Shown: in pieces, positions 24,707 through 33,364 of the stretch
How positions within the stretch are numbered: position 1 is the first letter of the stretch
Layout: each line of letters begins with the position of its first letter
DNA from: Callorhinus ursinus
Lineage: Eukaryota; Chordata; Mammalia; Carnivora; Otariidae
Assembly: GCF_003265705.1 (NCBI RefSeq)
Contig: NW_020312904.1
Location: forward strand, 4,004,672 to 4,068,671
Direction: 5' to 3'
Length of the DNA stretch: 64,000 nt
Notes under the pieces: model-generated
Seen by the model: only the letters and a program-made list of their open reading frames with translations
Databases searched by the model: none
What the model was told of the DNA's origin: nothing
Made by a program: the position numbers and the translations under genes

Positions 24707-27700
24707 CATAGGGATTAAAAACGATGTGGTTAAAAATAAATACTGGAGGCAGGATTCTCCTATTCCCTTCCCACTCTCTGGTGCATCATCTGCTCATCTT
24801 CACAGACCATAGTTCTGGTCAACCAGCTTGTGGGCTAAATGAATCCGGGATGGCCTCTATCCCAACCAGGAAGTATAATCGCTTTTGAAAAGAAAATCTG
24901 GGGGAGGGGCATCTAATTAACAAAAGGAATAGAGAACAGGGAATGGCCAGGCGAGGAGGAGTGTTTGGAAGGAGGCCCTACAGAGTTTAGAGAGGAGGGA
25001 GGTGTCAGGAGCCGCCGGGAGTTTGTGTCAATCATCACCACAGTAATTGCTCCTGTTAATGAGCACCTGTGGACCTGTTCTTGGTAAGGACCAGAGCTCT
25101 GAGAGGTGATAGAGAGGAAGTGAAACCAAAACAAGGTGTCAGAGCAGTGCTAGGTGGCACCTGTTTAGGTAGATGTCATAGTCCTCGGTATTGGAGAAGA
25201 CTCTGAGGTTTAGAGGGTCAACGGAGACCTCACCCCCCCACCCCAGGCTCACATGACTAGTTTTGTTGAATTTCACACCCTGATTCAGCGCTCAGGAGCA
25301 GGGACTGGGTCCATTCATCTCTGTAATTGGGCAGCCCTGGCAGGGCTCTGTTGGGGTGTGGTGTGAGCTGGTGAAGGGCTGAGCCTGGGCACAGGAGCCT
25401 GGAGCACCCCGGGGGGAAGTGGCTCTGTGCGTGTCCTCACCCCCGAGACAGAGCCTGGGGTGTACCTGGCTCCTGTTGAATTCTTTCACAGCTGTGCACA
25501 CTGCCTTTCTGGTGGCGCTTTCCAGATTCTGTAAATGCTTAGCTCTTTCATCAAACTGCAGCCTTGTCTTCAAGTAGAGGTCCTCTGAAAAGGAGGCAAA
25601 ACGCAGTCAAACCTTGTGTGCCCATCCCGAGCTCCTTCCCAGGCACACAGAGCATCTCTTCTTACCCTGCCCTCATGCACAGAGCAGGGGATTCAGGCAA
25701 AGCTCTTGGGTGCAGGCACGGGGTGTTAGCATTACTACTGGGGATTGCTGATGTTGGCTGCGGTCCTGGGCCAGGGCACTGATCGGTCATCCTCACAATG
25801 GGCAAGGGAGCTCCGCCAGGGGGAGCTGAGGATTTTATTCCCTCGCCAGTGGGAAGCCACTGGAGGGTTTTAAGCTGGAATGGAGGGAGTGGGGGTGACA
25901 CTGTCCAGCTTGACACTGTTTTAAAAAGTAGCGCTCTGACTGCTATGTTGAGACTAGACTGGAGGGGACAAGAAAGAAAATGAAGGGCAATTAGAAAGCC
26001 CTCGGCGTGGTCCCTCCAGGTGGAAAAAAGGTGGTGGCTTGGATAACCATGGTGACAGCAGGGATGGGAGAAACGGACAGTTGCAAATATACACAGGAGG
26101 TAGAAGGATGGAAGTTAAGGGTGGCCGGGAGACAAGAGTGGCTCAAGGAGGACTCCCAGGTTTGTGGCTTGACTAGGGATGGAGGTGTCATTCACCGGAG
26201 GGAGGAGGGTGGAGGGAGGAGCAGAGCCAGAGAGAAATTCAGGGTTACTTTCCAGAATGTTCTGAGGTGCCTGGGGAGATGTCCAGGGGGCAGTTCAAGG
26301 AGCAAGACCAATGCTGAGATAAAAGCTCTCAGCCAGACATGGAAACCTGGGAAGTGGGTGAGATTTTTTAAAGGCCTATGAATGCATTTTTCAACAGGTA
26401 TCTATGTGCCAAGAATTAAAGATAGAGCCGTGAAAAAAACAGACAAAATCTCCTGCTTCCATTGAGCTTGGGATAGGTTACTGGGGAGAGGGATGACAAA
26501 TACATAACCGTACAGTATGTCAGTAATCAGTGCTATGGAGAAGTGGATAAGAGAGTGTGGGGATGGGGAAGGGTACAGGGTTGCCATTTAAAATAGTGGT
26601 CGGGGGAGACCTCTCTGAGAAGATGGCATTTCAGCAAAGAACTGTAGAAGGATAAGGGGCAGGCTATGCAGATATATAGGGAAATGTTTCCAGGCAGCGG
26701 AAACAGTTGGTGCAAAGGCCCTGAGGCAGAAGGGAGTCTGACACACTTAACATTCTAAGTGAGGAAGCCAGGGTGGCAAGGGTGGGACGAATGAAAGGCA
26801 GTGTGGTAGGAGATCAGTCCAGACAGTGAAACCTTATTGGTCCTTGAAATGAATCTGTTTTTTATTCTGAGCGAAATGAGAAGCTATTGGAAGGTTTTGA
26901 GACAAAGACCTAGCTTAATTTTTTGCAGGTTCCTTCTGGTCGCTGGATTGAGAAGAGATTACAGAGGGACAAGGGCAGAAGCAGGGAGACCACTTAGAGG
27001 CTACTGCAATAATCCCACTGAGTGATGTGGATAGCTTGGTCCAGGATGGTCATGGTGGAGCTGGAGGGAGGTAGTTGCAGTTTGAGATGGTTTGCTGCTG
27101 GACTGGATGTGGCATTTGGGAGAAAGGAAGGAACCAAGGTGCCTTGGGGTTGGGGCCTGAGCAACTCAAACAGTGGAGTTCCCACTGACAGAGGTGGAAG
27201 GTCAACTTTGGGGGGAAGGTCAGTGTGTCTTGTATTGACTTTGATGATTTATTAGACACCTAAGAGCAGACAGACGTCGGGAGGTGACTGGATGTATGCA
27301 TCTGAATTCAGGGAAGAGTCCAGGCTGGAGACGTAAATATGGGGAACGATGGCCTGTGGGTGGTATTTAAACCCACGAGACAAGCTAAGGTCACCAAGAG
27401 AACAAGCGTGGTTGAGAGAGGAGGGGTGCAGAGGGCCCCGGTGAGCAACGGCGTCTGGAGGTTTGGAAAGAGAGGAGAAAATAGCAAAGGGCCTGGGGGG
27501 GAGCATGGGGCTGAGGGTATGTCCTGGGAGCCAGTGGAAGAGAGTGGTCCCAGGAGGAGGGGGTAACCCGCGCCGGCAGAGGCTGCCGACGAAGGAGAGG
27601 TCTGAAAACCAAGCTTGGGTGGGGCGGCGTGGAGGTCCTGGCGACGGCAGCCAGGCAGGTTCGGGGCAGGGCGAGGGCAGAAGGCTGGCCGGGGGGGGGG

Positions 27701-30002
27701 GGGGCATCTGGGGAGACATCACTCCTGGAGAGCAGAGTGAGAAGAGGGGAGAAGGGAAGAGGGGAGGGGAGGGGAGGGGTGCTGGGAGGAGGGCGAGCTG
27801 CCCAGGGAGGCTGCAGGGAAACCACCAGAGAGGCAAGGCTGGGGTTGGGGGAGTTGGGAGGGTGTGAGGGGGCCTCACTCCCTGTCACAGCTCGTCTGGT
27901 CTTCACCAAAGCCCTTCTGTGTCCTGTCACCCCCCCCCCCGGCACGTGCACGAGAGCCGTGACACCGTCCTCTCCATTACAGCGTCTTCCTGGCACGAGA
28001 AGTCGCCAGAGATCAGAAGCTGCTGGAAGTCCACACGCAGGGGCACCGGTAAAGCAGAAATGTTGGCCACAGGAGTGCCAGCAGGATGGGCTGGTCTTGC
28101 AGCGCCCTCCAGGAGAGAGGCTGTTTCCTGCCTTGGAGGCTCTGTCAGAGAGGATCCCTGGGCCCAGAGGGTCCTGGTGAGGACATGTGACCAGGGTGCC
28201 CTTGGCCACACCCCTCAGACCCTACAGGGACATCTAGCACAGCCCTGAGACGAGCCGGCTGCACCCGTGTATTCCCTAATGTCTTCCCAGCAGACTGTGA
28301 GCTCTCCGAGGGCAGGGTGCATTCCGAGGTACTGTGCGCCCCAGCACCCCGCGGGAGCCCAGGCTCAGAGTGCAAGCTCGGAGTCGGTCTCCTGCACAAC
28401 TGACATGTGACTGAAGACATTCGAATCCTAGAATGCAGGCTGACTTTGGCCAACACAGCACATTAGTAGGACTTGAGAGACAAAAATGTTGCGGGGGGAA
28501 AAGACCAGGGGGCCGATGTGTTGAAGAAAGTACTGAGACCAGTTTGTCCTTCTTGTTGCATTACCTGCACATCTCTGGTGGGCGCGGGCTTTCTCCCACT
28601 CCCTCTGCTGTTGCAAGGACCATTCTCTGTTTTGTTCCTCCTGGAATTTCTTCCTCTCGCAGAAGTTTAAATCCTCTCCCATGAATCTCTGCATTCCTGA
28701 TACTGTATTCCGAATATCATTATCTGACTGCCTAGCTGGAAGATCTTTCCTAAGGGCTAGGGGGTCTGATAGGTCAAATTCACGGCGTGTTTCTGGCCTC
28801 TGGAAGTGCTGCTGGAAGTCATTGATGGCTTTACAGAGGCTTCTCTTATCTTGCCTTTCCCGGCCTTCCAATATGCATGTGATTTTGTCATTTTGCCTCA
28901 TTTCAGCAGCTGGAAGGAATAGAGCATATCCGTAAGATTAAGGTTAGGAGAAAAAATAAATTTGAATCCACTTTAAAAAATGATTTTTAGTGATTCTAAA
29001 GTAATATAAGCCTTTGAAAAGGTAACACAGCCATCAAAGAATTAGTATTCTGAATATATAAAGAGTCCCTACAAATCAGTTTTAAAAAACCAAACAGGGA
29101 CGCCTGGGTGGCGCAGTTGGTTAAGCAACCGACTCTAGATTTCAGCTCGGGTCGTGACTGATCACGATGCAAGTCAGGCTCTGTGCTCCATGTGAAGCCT
29201 GTTTAAGGTTCTCCCTCTCCCTCTGCCCCTGCCCCTCCTCATGCATGCACTCTCTCAAAACAAAACAAAACAAAACAACGCACCAAACAACCAAAGCAAA
29301 AAATAGGCCAAGAATAGGATCAGGCAAATCACTATAAAGAAACCTGAATGATCAAAAGGCTTCTGAAAAGATGACTGGCCCTTACAAGATGGGAACCATC
29401 TGAGAAACTGGCAAAATATTTAAAATGTTAATAATAGCATATATTAGTAAGGACATTAGTAAGGATAGTAAGGAAACAAGATTTCTCATTCACTGCCTGG
29501 GAGAATGCAGCTTGGTACACTTATAACTTTGGAAAGCAATTTGCCAATAAATATCCCATAAAATTGAAAACATGCACACCCAATGACCTACCATTTCTAC
29601 TTCTAGGTATCTCTCACCTATGTACACTAGGGACATGATACATGGATAGTCACTGCAGCATTGTTTGGAAAAAATCTAAATCAGCCATTGGTAGGGGAAT
29701 GAATAAAGAAATTGTGGTTAATTCATATAACAAAATATCATAAGATAATTAAAATGAACATTCTACATGTAGATCACTGATTAATTTTTTTAAAGATTTT
29801 ATTTATTTATTTGTCAGAGAGAGAGCACAAGCAGGGGAAGCTGCAGGCAGAGGGAGAAGCAGACTCCCTGCCAAGCAAGGAGCCCAACTCGGGACTCCAT
29901 CCCAGGACCTGGAGATCATGATCTGAGCCAAAGGCAGATGCTTAACTGACTGAGCCACCCAGGCATCCCTAATTTTATTTTATTTTTTTTAAGATTTTAT
30001 TT

Positions 30003-30038
<36 letters not shown>

Positions 30039-32578
30039 GCAAGTGGGGCGGGAGGGCAGAGGGAGAGGAAGAGAAGCAGACTCCCTGTTTAGCGAGGAGC
30101 CAAAATCAAGAGTCGGTCACTGAACTGACTGAGCCACCCGGGCACCCCATGACTGATTAATTTTAAAAATATGTTGAATAAAAAAAGTTGCAAAAGGATC
30201 CATTCAACGTATTTATGTAAGATGTAGGTGAAATTTTAAAACACCCACACAAAATTGTATCTTAAAACACACACAAAAATTTTTATATCATCATGAATAT
30301 GTATATAAATAGTACAATATTACAAGAAACCTGCATGGAAATGATGTACCTGTCTGAGCAGGGAGGAAGAGGGAAGATGAGATGGGGGAGTGGTCTATCT
30401 ATCTCTAAGTATACACACACATATGTAGGGTTTATACGTATTTATGTATATATTTAAACATTTATACATTTTTATATATACATTATAGCATTTATGTATC
30501 TATAACTATAGATACACATACATACATACATATACAGAATTTAATTCTCAGAAAGAATTCTTAAAATCAGGTATCTAAAGCCAGTTTGGCAAAATATTAA
30601 CATCTAATCAGGTAGTAGGTACGTATGTACCTGTCATATTGTTCTTGTAAGTTTGAATAATTTTTAAACATAACATAGAAAAAAGGTGAACTGTTCAGAA
30701 ACTAGAGAAGAAAATAAACTTCACTCGTATTCTATCATTCCAACATCACCACTGCTTACATTTTGGTATATTTTCTTTCTGTCTTTTTCTAAGCTTATTT
30801 TTTTTAAATATATTATGGTAGCCCATGGTATATACAATTTTGCATCCTGCTTTTTTCTATTTAAAAAAAAATCCTGATAGGGGCGCCTGGGTGGCTCAGT
30901 CAGTTGAGCATCTGACTCTTGATATGGGCTCAGGTCATGATCTCGGGGTCATTAGATTGAACCCCCAGTTGGGCTCCACACTGGGCGTGGAGTCTGCTTA
31001 AGATTCTCTCCCTCTGCCCCTCCGCCTGTTCTCTCTCTCAAATAAATGAATATGTCTTTTAAAATTTTAAAAATCCTTATGGTGCTTTGAAAAAGATAAG
31101 CTGGAATTGTTGCACCTGATGTGGGAAAATGAATTCTATTTGAAATTTTTATCTCAGAGCTACCACGCTATCAAATCTAGCTCCGAGTCAGCGCAGGGGT
31201 GTGAGTTGGGATTGTGTGTGTGTCATTTAGTGCAAGCAGTGGTCCCCAGGAGAGGGTCTGGAACTTTTGGGCAGAGAATGGTGTGTGTTTAGGGTTTTTC
31301 ATATCCAGTTTTTAAAGAAAACCAATAAAACGTACATTTACCCTCAAAATATATTTCCTACAACCCACATAGAATTCAATATCTGTTTTCCCTTTAAGAG
31401 AGAAAGAATCAGCACATCAAGTTACTTAAACACAAGCCACTGTGACATTTTAAAAGGAGGAGGAGTGGGAAAATGACAAGTTTTACGTATTTGAAGACAT
31501 GAGGACTGGGTCGAGAGGTACACGGCCCTAAACTGCTAGGGAGGCTTCAGGAAATGCTCACCAAAAGTTTCATGTCTAGCTTTTTCAGTTGCTTCTTTTA
31601 TCTTCTGGTCATGAACCTGAACATCCCAGGCTTCTGGGTCTCCCTAGGAATGGAAAACAAGGGGAGACAAGTTACAGCCAGATAATTTTAGTCCATCGAT
31701 GACAATCCTACTTACCTTTTTTAAGCCTTGTTCCACTGTTGTCTTAGGTACACTTCAGGTCTTTTCATACCTGGATGCCTTTGCTTATAGTTGGTTCTTC
31801 AGCCTGTCCCCAGAGCTTCCTTCTCCCTTTCTCTTAGTCAATAGATACCTTCAGAACACAGCTTAGGCAACACCTCCTCTGGGAAGCCCTCTCTGATTTC
31901 CTTTCCTGGCCCCAGTCTGTGCTCCCCTGACACCCCGTGCTCCCCTCCCTCACGACACTGATTCCACTGCATGTTAATGTGGCCATTTTAATGCTTGCCT
32001 CTCCTCTCCTCCATGGGCCACGAACTCTGCAAGGTCGGGCAGGGATTGCCATATTCCCCATTTGCTGGGACCAGCCCAGGCTTGCCACAAAAGAGGAACG
32101 CCACCGGCATTTGTCAAGTGGATAGACTGGAAGGAGTCCCTGGCAGCGTAGAAAATCTGTCTCAGAGCAAAGAGACCCACGCTCGGGTCTCTGTTGAGCC
32201 ACTCAGGGCAGGCAAGCCCCCTCCCTGCCTGCTGCAGGGCTCCGTTTGCCTGCCCCGCAGGTGAGAGGGTGCAGTATGGGGTTTGCGACGGTCTTTCCTG
32301 TCCTCAGCAGTCAATACAACGAACCGGTCTTCCCCAGCACAGCTGGTGCTGTTTGCAGCTGTGCCCGCATCAGCTGTTTCACTGCAGGGGTTCGCCTCCG
32401 CTGTCCCGCCGCCCGCCTGCCTCGCCACCCCCCTGCACACGCCCTCCCGGTCCGGGGACCTCACCCCGAGGATCCTGTTCCTGGCGTTGAAGATCCGTTT
32501 CTGCCTGCACAACTCGTTATGCCTCCTCTTGCCCAGAGCCAAGTACTGCTCCAGGTCCCTGGGCTGAGCTAGCGCCAT
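15870..32578 (-). CDS. RIBC2: RIBC2 whole gene (coding span, 7 exons, complete)
   Basis: RIBC2 is a RIB43A-family protein of cilia and flagella. The family is known to lie inside the A-tubule of axonemal doublet microtubules and stabilise the wall. Joining 32465-32578, 31562-31643, 28565-28909, 25466-25584, 22756-22983, 18112-18278 and 15870-15948 gives 1134 nt, i.e. 377 codons plus stop, which matches the family length as I remember it. Reading frame and phases are consistent at all six junctions and every intron is GT-AG. The product starts MALAQPRDLEQYLALGKRRH and ends in FNTQSR. It is almost wholly charged, helix-forming sequence rich in E, K, Q and R, with no signal peptide or membrane segment. 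Recognisable blocks are RQKRIFNARNRILG (25-38), DNLAEISNLLRGDLLSENP (239-257), FGPHRVVPDRWKGMTQEQL (263-281) and RDLRRAL in exon 6. It diverges from SMC1B across a shared CpG-island promoter. Identification is by recall of the human protein. Confidence 0.96.
16019..17265. repeat. TA/CA-rich minisatellite array in RIBC2 intron 6
   Basis: After a short (TATC)n, the sequence repeats units of about 30-36 bp, such as ACACTATACACACATATA followed by TACACGTATAC, in imperfect higher-order copies. It resumes after the N gap in the same register type. The array makes His/Thr/Tyr-rich frames on the plus strand and Cys/Val/Tyr-rich frames on the minus strand, none of them coding. Confidence 0.93.
16686..17095. 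other. Assembly gap, 410 N
   Basis: A run of 410 undetermined bases inside the minisatellite. The true array length is therefore unknown. Confidence 0.99.
18112..18278 (-). CDS. RIBC2: RIBC2 coding exon 6 (residues 297-351 plus 2 nt)
   Basis: A 167 nt exon with acceptor CTCCAG and donor GCGCA|GTGAGG. It reads RLQEEERQRDMDWDRRSIQ, then TARAALLRERWQQRQQRDLR and RALDCSNLSLAKEQRA. Reading through the donor gives an immediate TGA, so splicing is needed for the C-terminus. Two bases of a Gln codon carry to exon 7. Confidence 0.94.
18279..22755 (-). other. RIBC2: RIBC2 intron 5
   Basis: 4477 bp. Contains a MIR relic (about 19060-19180, CTAAACCTCAGTTTCCTTTC) and an unassigned old repeat (about 21380-21800, with ACTACATTTCCCGATCTTC). 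An L2 relic (about 21820-22640) is also present. 19.2-21.3 kb is GC-rich and unique-looking, with several open frames of 100-184 codons but no recognised protein. Confidence 0.75.
21820..22640 (-). repeat. L2 LINE relic
   Basis: Reverse L2 phrases: CATGTCACTCCTCTGCTCAA, AACCCTCCAGAGCTTCCCAT and CAAGGCCTTTGCCCTGG. Ends about 120 bp from RIBC2 exon 5. Confidence 0.7.
22756..22983 (-). CDS. RIBC2: RIBC2 coding exon 5 (residues 221-296)
   Basis: Exactly 76 codons, from ATESLERKIREKKQEQEDNL to QIRLVQKQQVQEKL. It includes the conserved FGPHRVVPDRW motif. The acceptor GTGCAG is good. The donor CTG|GTGCCT keeps the frame but is weak beyond the GT. The exon lies directly after an L2 relic in plus-strand coordinates. 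Confidence 0.93.
23432..23628 (-). mobile_element. SINEC in RIBC2 intron 4
   Basis: T-rich tail side CTTTAAGATTTATTTATTTT on the left and head GCCCAGGCGCCCC on the right. Same strand as RIBC2. No clear target duplication seen. Confidence 0.9.
24673..24703. repeat. (CA)n microsatellite
   Basis: About 15 uninterrupted AC units in RIBC2 intron 4. Confidence 0.97.
25466..25584 (-). CDS. RIBC2: RIBC2 coding exon 4 (residues 181-220)
   Basis: A 119 nt exon with acceptor TTTTCAG and donor AGCCAG|GTACAC. With the split Glu it reads EDLYLKTRLQFDERAKHLQ and continues NLESATRKAVCTAVKEFNRSQ. It ends in phase 0. Confidence 0.95.
25585..28564 (-). other. RIBC2: RIBC2 intron 3
   Basis: 2980 bp. Two copies of the unassigned dispersed repeat fill 25840-27250 (GGGAAGCCACTGGAGGGTTT at 25851, GAAGCTATTGGAAGGTTTTG at 26880). 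27400-28200 is G-rich on the plus strand with a 14-G run (27691-27704) and a C-run near 27930. A 272-codon minus frame there is GC-driven and unrelated to RIBC2. Confidence 0.75.
25840..27250 (+). repeat. Two copies of an ancient dispersed repeat
   Basis: The same phrases as at 6760-7560, in the same order: AAGCCACTGGAGGGTTTTAA at about 25853, then at 26600-26900 GACCTCTCTGAGAAGATGG, GCAAAGGCCCTGAGGCAGAA and GAAGCTATTGGAAGGTTTTG. Family not named. Confidence 0.6.
28565..28909 (-). CDS. RIBC2: RIBC2 coding exon 3 (residues 66-180 plus 1 nt)
   Basis: The largest coding exon (345 nt). It starts at acceptor TTCCAG with AAEMRQND and carries AINDFQQHFQRPETRREFDL, SDPLALRKDLPARQSDND and FMGEDLNF. 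It ends at donor GTGCAG|GTAATG inside the Glu codon completed by exon 4. This is the most conserved part of the RIB43A fold. Every residue region expected from the family is present and uninterrupted. Confidence 0.96.
29097..29285 (+). mobile_element. SINEC in RIBC2 intron 2
   Basis: GGGACGCCTGGGTGGCGCAG head, tail in repeated CAAAA units. CCAAACA-like sequence on both sides suggests the duplication. Confidence 0.9.
29789..29969 (-). mobile_element. SINEC, left member of a tandem pair
   Basis: Reverse SINEC with head GAGCCACCCAGGCATCCC. It abuts the tail of the next SINE. ACTGATTAATTTT flanks the pair as a whole (29776-29788 and 30152-30164). Confidence 0.9.
29976..30149 (-). mobile_element. 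SINEC, right member of a tandem pair
   Basis: Reverse SINEC with a long GAGA tract and head GAGCCACCCGGGCACCCC. Inserted directly upstream of the head of the left SINE, same orientation. Confidence 0.9.
30881..31070 (+). mobile_element. SINEC in RIBC2 intron 2
   Basis: GGGCGCCTGGGTGGCTCAGT head, CTCTCTCAAATAAATGAA tail, and AAAATCCTGATAG / AAAATCCTTATGG flanks as a slightly decayed duplication. Confidence 0.92.
31562..31643 (-). CDS. RIBC2: RIBC2 coding exon 2 (residues 39-65 plus 1 nt)
   Basis: An 82 nt exon encoding GDPEAWDVQVHDQKIKEATE followed by KARHETF. The acceptor is CCTAG and the donor is TTTTG|GTGAGC. It ends one base into an Ala codon that exon 3 completes. Intron 1 is only 821 bp. 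The exon is too short to stand out as an open frame and was found by its peptide and splice phase. Confidence 0.95.
31760..32120 (-). repeat. L2 relic in RIBC2 intron 1
   Basis: Reverse L2 phrases: CTCCTCTGGGAAGCCCTCTC, TGATTTCCTTTCCTGGCCC and GGGCCACGAACTCTGCAAG. Confidence 0.7.
32465..32578 (-). CDS. RIBC2: RIBC2 coding exon 1 (residues 1-38)
   Basis: Encodes residues 1-38, from MALAQPRDLEQYLALG to RNRILG, ending in phase 0 at the donor GGG|GTGAGG. An in-frame ATG 42 nt upstream (32620) would add 14 residues, MPENPPRISSQLPV. I chose the inner ATG at 32578 because the frame from there matches the known family N-terminus and gives 377 residues in total. Confidence 0.95.
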
Positions 32579-32766
32579 GACTGGAAGCTGCGAAGAAATC
32601 CTAGGGGGGTTTTCAGGCATGCGAGATGAAAAAGGGAAAAGACAAAAATAAAACTAGCTGTAGCCTAAGCGAGGCTGGTTCCGCTGCGATACGCGCGGGC
32701 TCCGCAAGCTTCCCGTCCGGCTTTCTGCGGCCTCGGCGAGGGCGCGGAGCCCGGTTTCCTCGAGAC

Positions 32767-32773
32767 GTCAACA
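32767..32773 (+). promoter_or_regulatory. FOX-family site (GTCAACA)
   Basis: GTCAACA fits the forkhead core RYMAAYA. It lies 6 bp from the X-box. FOXJ1 commonly acts with RFX factors at motile-cilia promoters, which suits RIBC2. The motif is short and alone would be weak. Confidence 0.45.
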
Positions 32774-32778
32774 AACCG

Positions 32779-32791
32779 GTTGCCTAGGAAC
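32779..32791. promoter_or_regulatory. RFX X-box (GTTGCCTAGGAAC)
   Basis: This is a near-perfect inverted repeat, one base from GTTGCCTAGCAAC, the palindromic form bound by RFX dimers. RFX factors drive cilium genes. The site lies about 200 bp upstream of the RIBC2 start codon, within the usual range. Confidence 0.75.
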
Positions 32792-32821
32792 AGCGCGGCG
32801 CCCGCTGGGCCCCCGCTCTCC

Positions 32822-32831
32822 TCTCGCGAGA
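32822..32831. promoter_or_regulatory. TCTCGCGAGA palindrome (BANP-type motif)
   Basis: An exact 10 bp palindrome 72 bp upstream of the SMC1B start codon. This element is known in CpG-island promoters and is bound by BANP in a methylation-sensitive way. Binding here is inference. Confidence 0.7.
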
Positions 32832-32844
32832 CGCCGCGAAGCCC

Positions 32845-32853
32845 TTCCCGCGC
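32845..32853 (+). promoter_or_regulatory. E2F-type site (TTCCCGCGC)
   Basis: TTCCCGCGC matches the E2F core, 50 bp upstream of the SMC1B start codon. E2F6 has been reported to silence SMC1B and STAG3 in somatic cells, so the position is functionally sensible. Confidence 0.6.
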
Positions 32854-32903
32854 TTTTCCTGCGGGCGTGCGGGGAAGCCGCTTGAGGCGCGGAGGGCGCC
32901 GCC

Positions 32904-33012
32904 ATGGGCCACCTGGAGCTGCTGCTCGTGGAGAACTTTAAGTCGTGGCGGGGCCGCCAGGTCATCGGCCCTTTCAGGAGGTTCACCTGCATCATTGGCC
33001 CCAACGGCTCCG
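32904..33012 (+). CDS. SMC1B: SMC1B coding exon 1 (residues 1-36 plus 1 nt)
   Basis: 109 coding nt, ending at donor TCCG|GTAACT inside codon 37, the Gly just before the catalytic Walker A lysine. The motif GPNGSG|KS is therefore split by intron 1, which runs 8709 bp. Confidence 0.97.
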
Positions 33013-33332
33013 GTAACTGGGACCCGAACGCCTCTGCCCGCCCCGCTCGTCCAGGCCGCATTTTGCCAAGGGGGACGTGAGGGAGGCCTCGCGTGCGGGA
33101 CTGAGGCCGGGGCTGCCCGCGGGTCTCCGCCGGCCTCACCGCAACCCCGACGCCCCGCGACCCGCCCTAGACCCTCACCCTCTCCTCGGGACCCTGACCC
33201 TCACCCTCTGCCCTCGCCGCCGGGTGCCCAGTCTCGTCCTCCGGCCCCCGGCCCTCTCTCCGCCGCCTGGACCCTAGCCCCCTGCCCCCGGCCCCCAGCC
33301 CCCGGCCTCCGCGGCCCGCACCCCAGACCCTG

Positions 33333-33364
<32 letters not shown>

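Larger units (their letters stand above)
22984..25465 (-). other. RIBC2: RIBC2 intron 4
   Basis: 2482 bp with one SINEC, a MIR relic (about 23700-23800, GATGACAAAACTGAGGCAC) and a (CA)n tract at 24673-24703. The remainder is unremarkable. Confidence 0.8.
29300..30680 (+). repeat. Old L1 relic carrying nested SINEs
   Basis: Plus-strand L1 ORF2/3' end phrases: CCTGGGAGAATGCAGCTTGG, GAAAGCAATTTGCCAATAAA and ACTGCAGCATTGTTTGG. Broken at 29789-30151 by two SINEs. Confidence 0.7.
28910..31561 (-). other. RIBC2: RIBC2 intron 2
   Basis: 2652 bp, almost entirely repeats: an old plus-strand L1 relic (about 28980-30680) interrupted by three SINEs, plus another SINE at 30881. AT-rich, in contrast to intron 3. 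Confidence 0.8.
32579..32903. promoter_or_regulatory. Bidirectional CpG-island promoter of RIBC2 and SMC1B
   Basis: This is the whole interval between the two divergent start codons. It is CpG-dense from about 32680 rightwards, with no TATA box at a useful place. From left to right it contains a FOX-type site (32767-32773), an RFX X-box (32779-32791), a BANP-type palindrome (32822-32831) and an E2F-type site (32845-32853). The 5' UTRs of both genes must lie within it. Transcription start sites cannot be placed from sequence alone. Confidence 0.85.

Noticed and set aside
27391..28209. Minus-strand frame of 272 codons
   Set aside because: It sits in G-rich intron 3 of RIBC2, with Pro/Ser-rich composition, overlapping frames on both strands and no family match.
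30881..30960. tRNA-like SINE heads as tRNA-Lys genes
   Set aside because: The heads are diverged, joined to CT-rich bodies and A tails, and flanked by target duplications, so they are SINEC copies.
32579..32620. In-frame upstream ATG (32620) as the RIBC2 start
   Set aside because: It would add 14 residues not expected for the family. The inner ATG gives the expected N-terminus and length.
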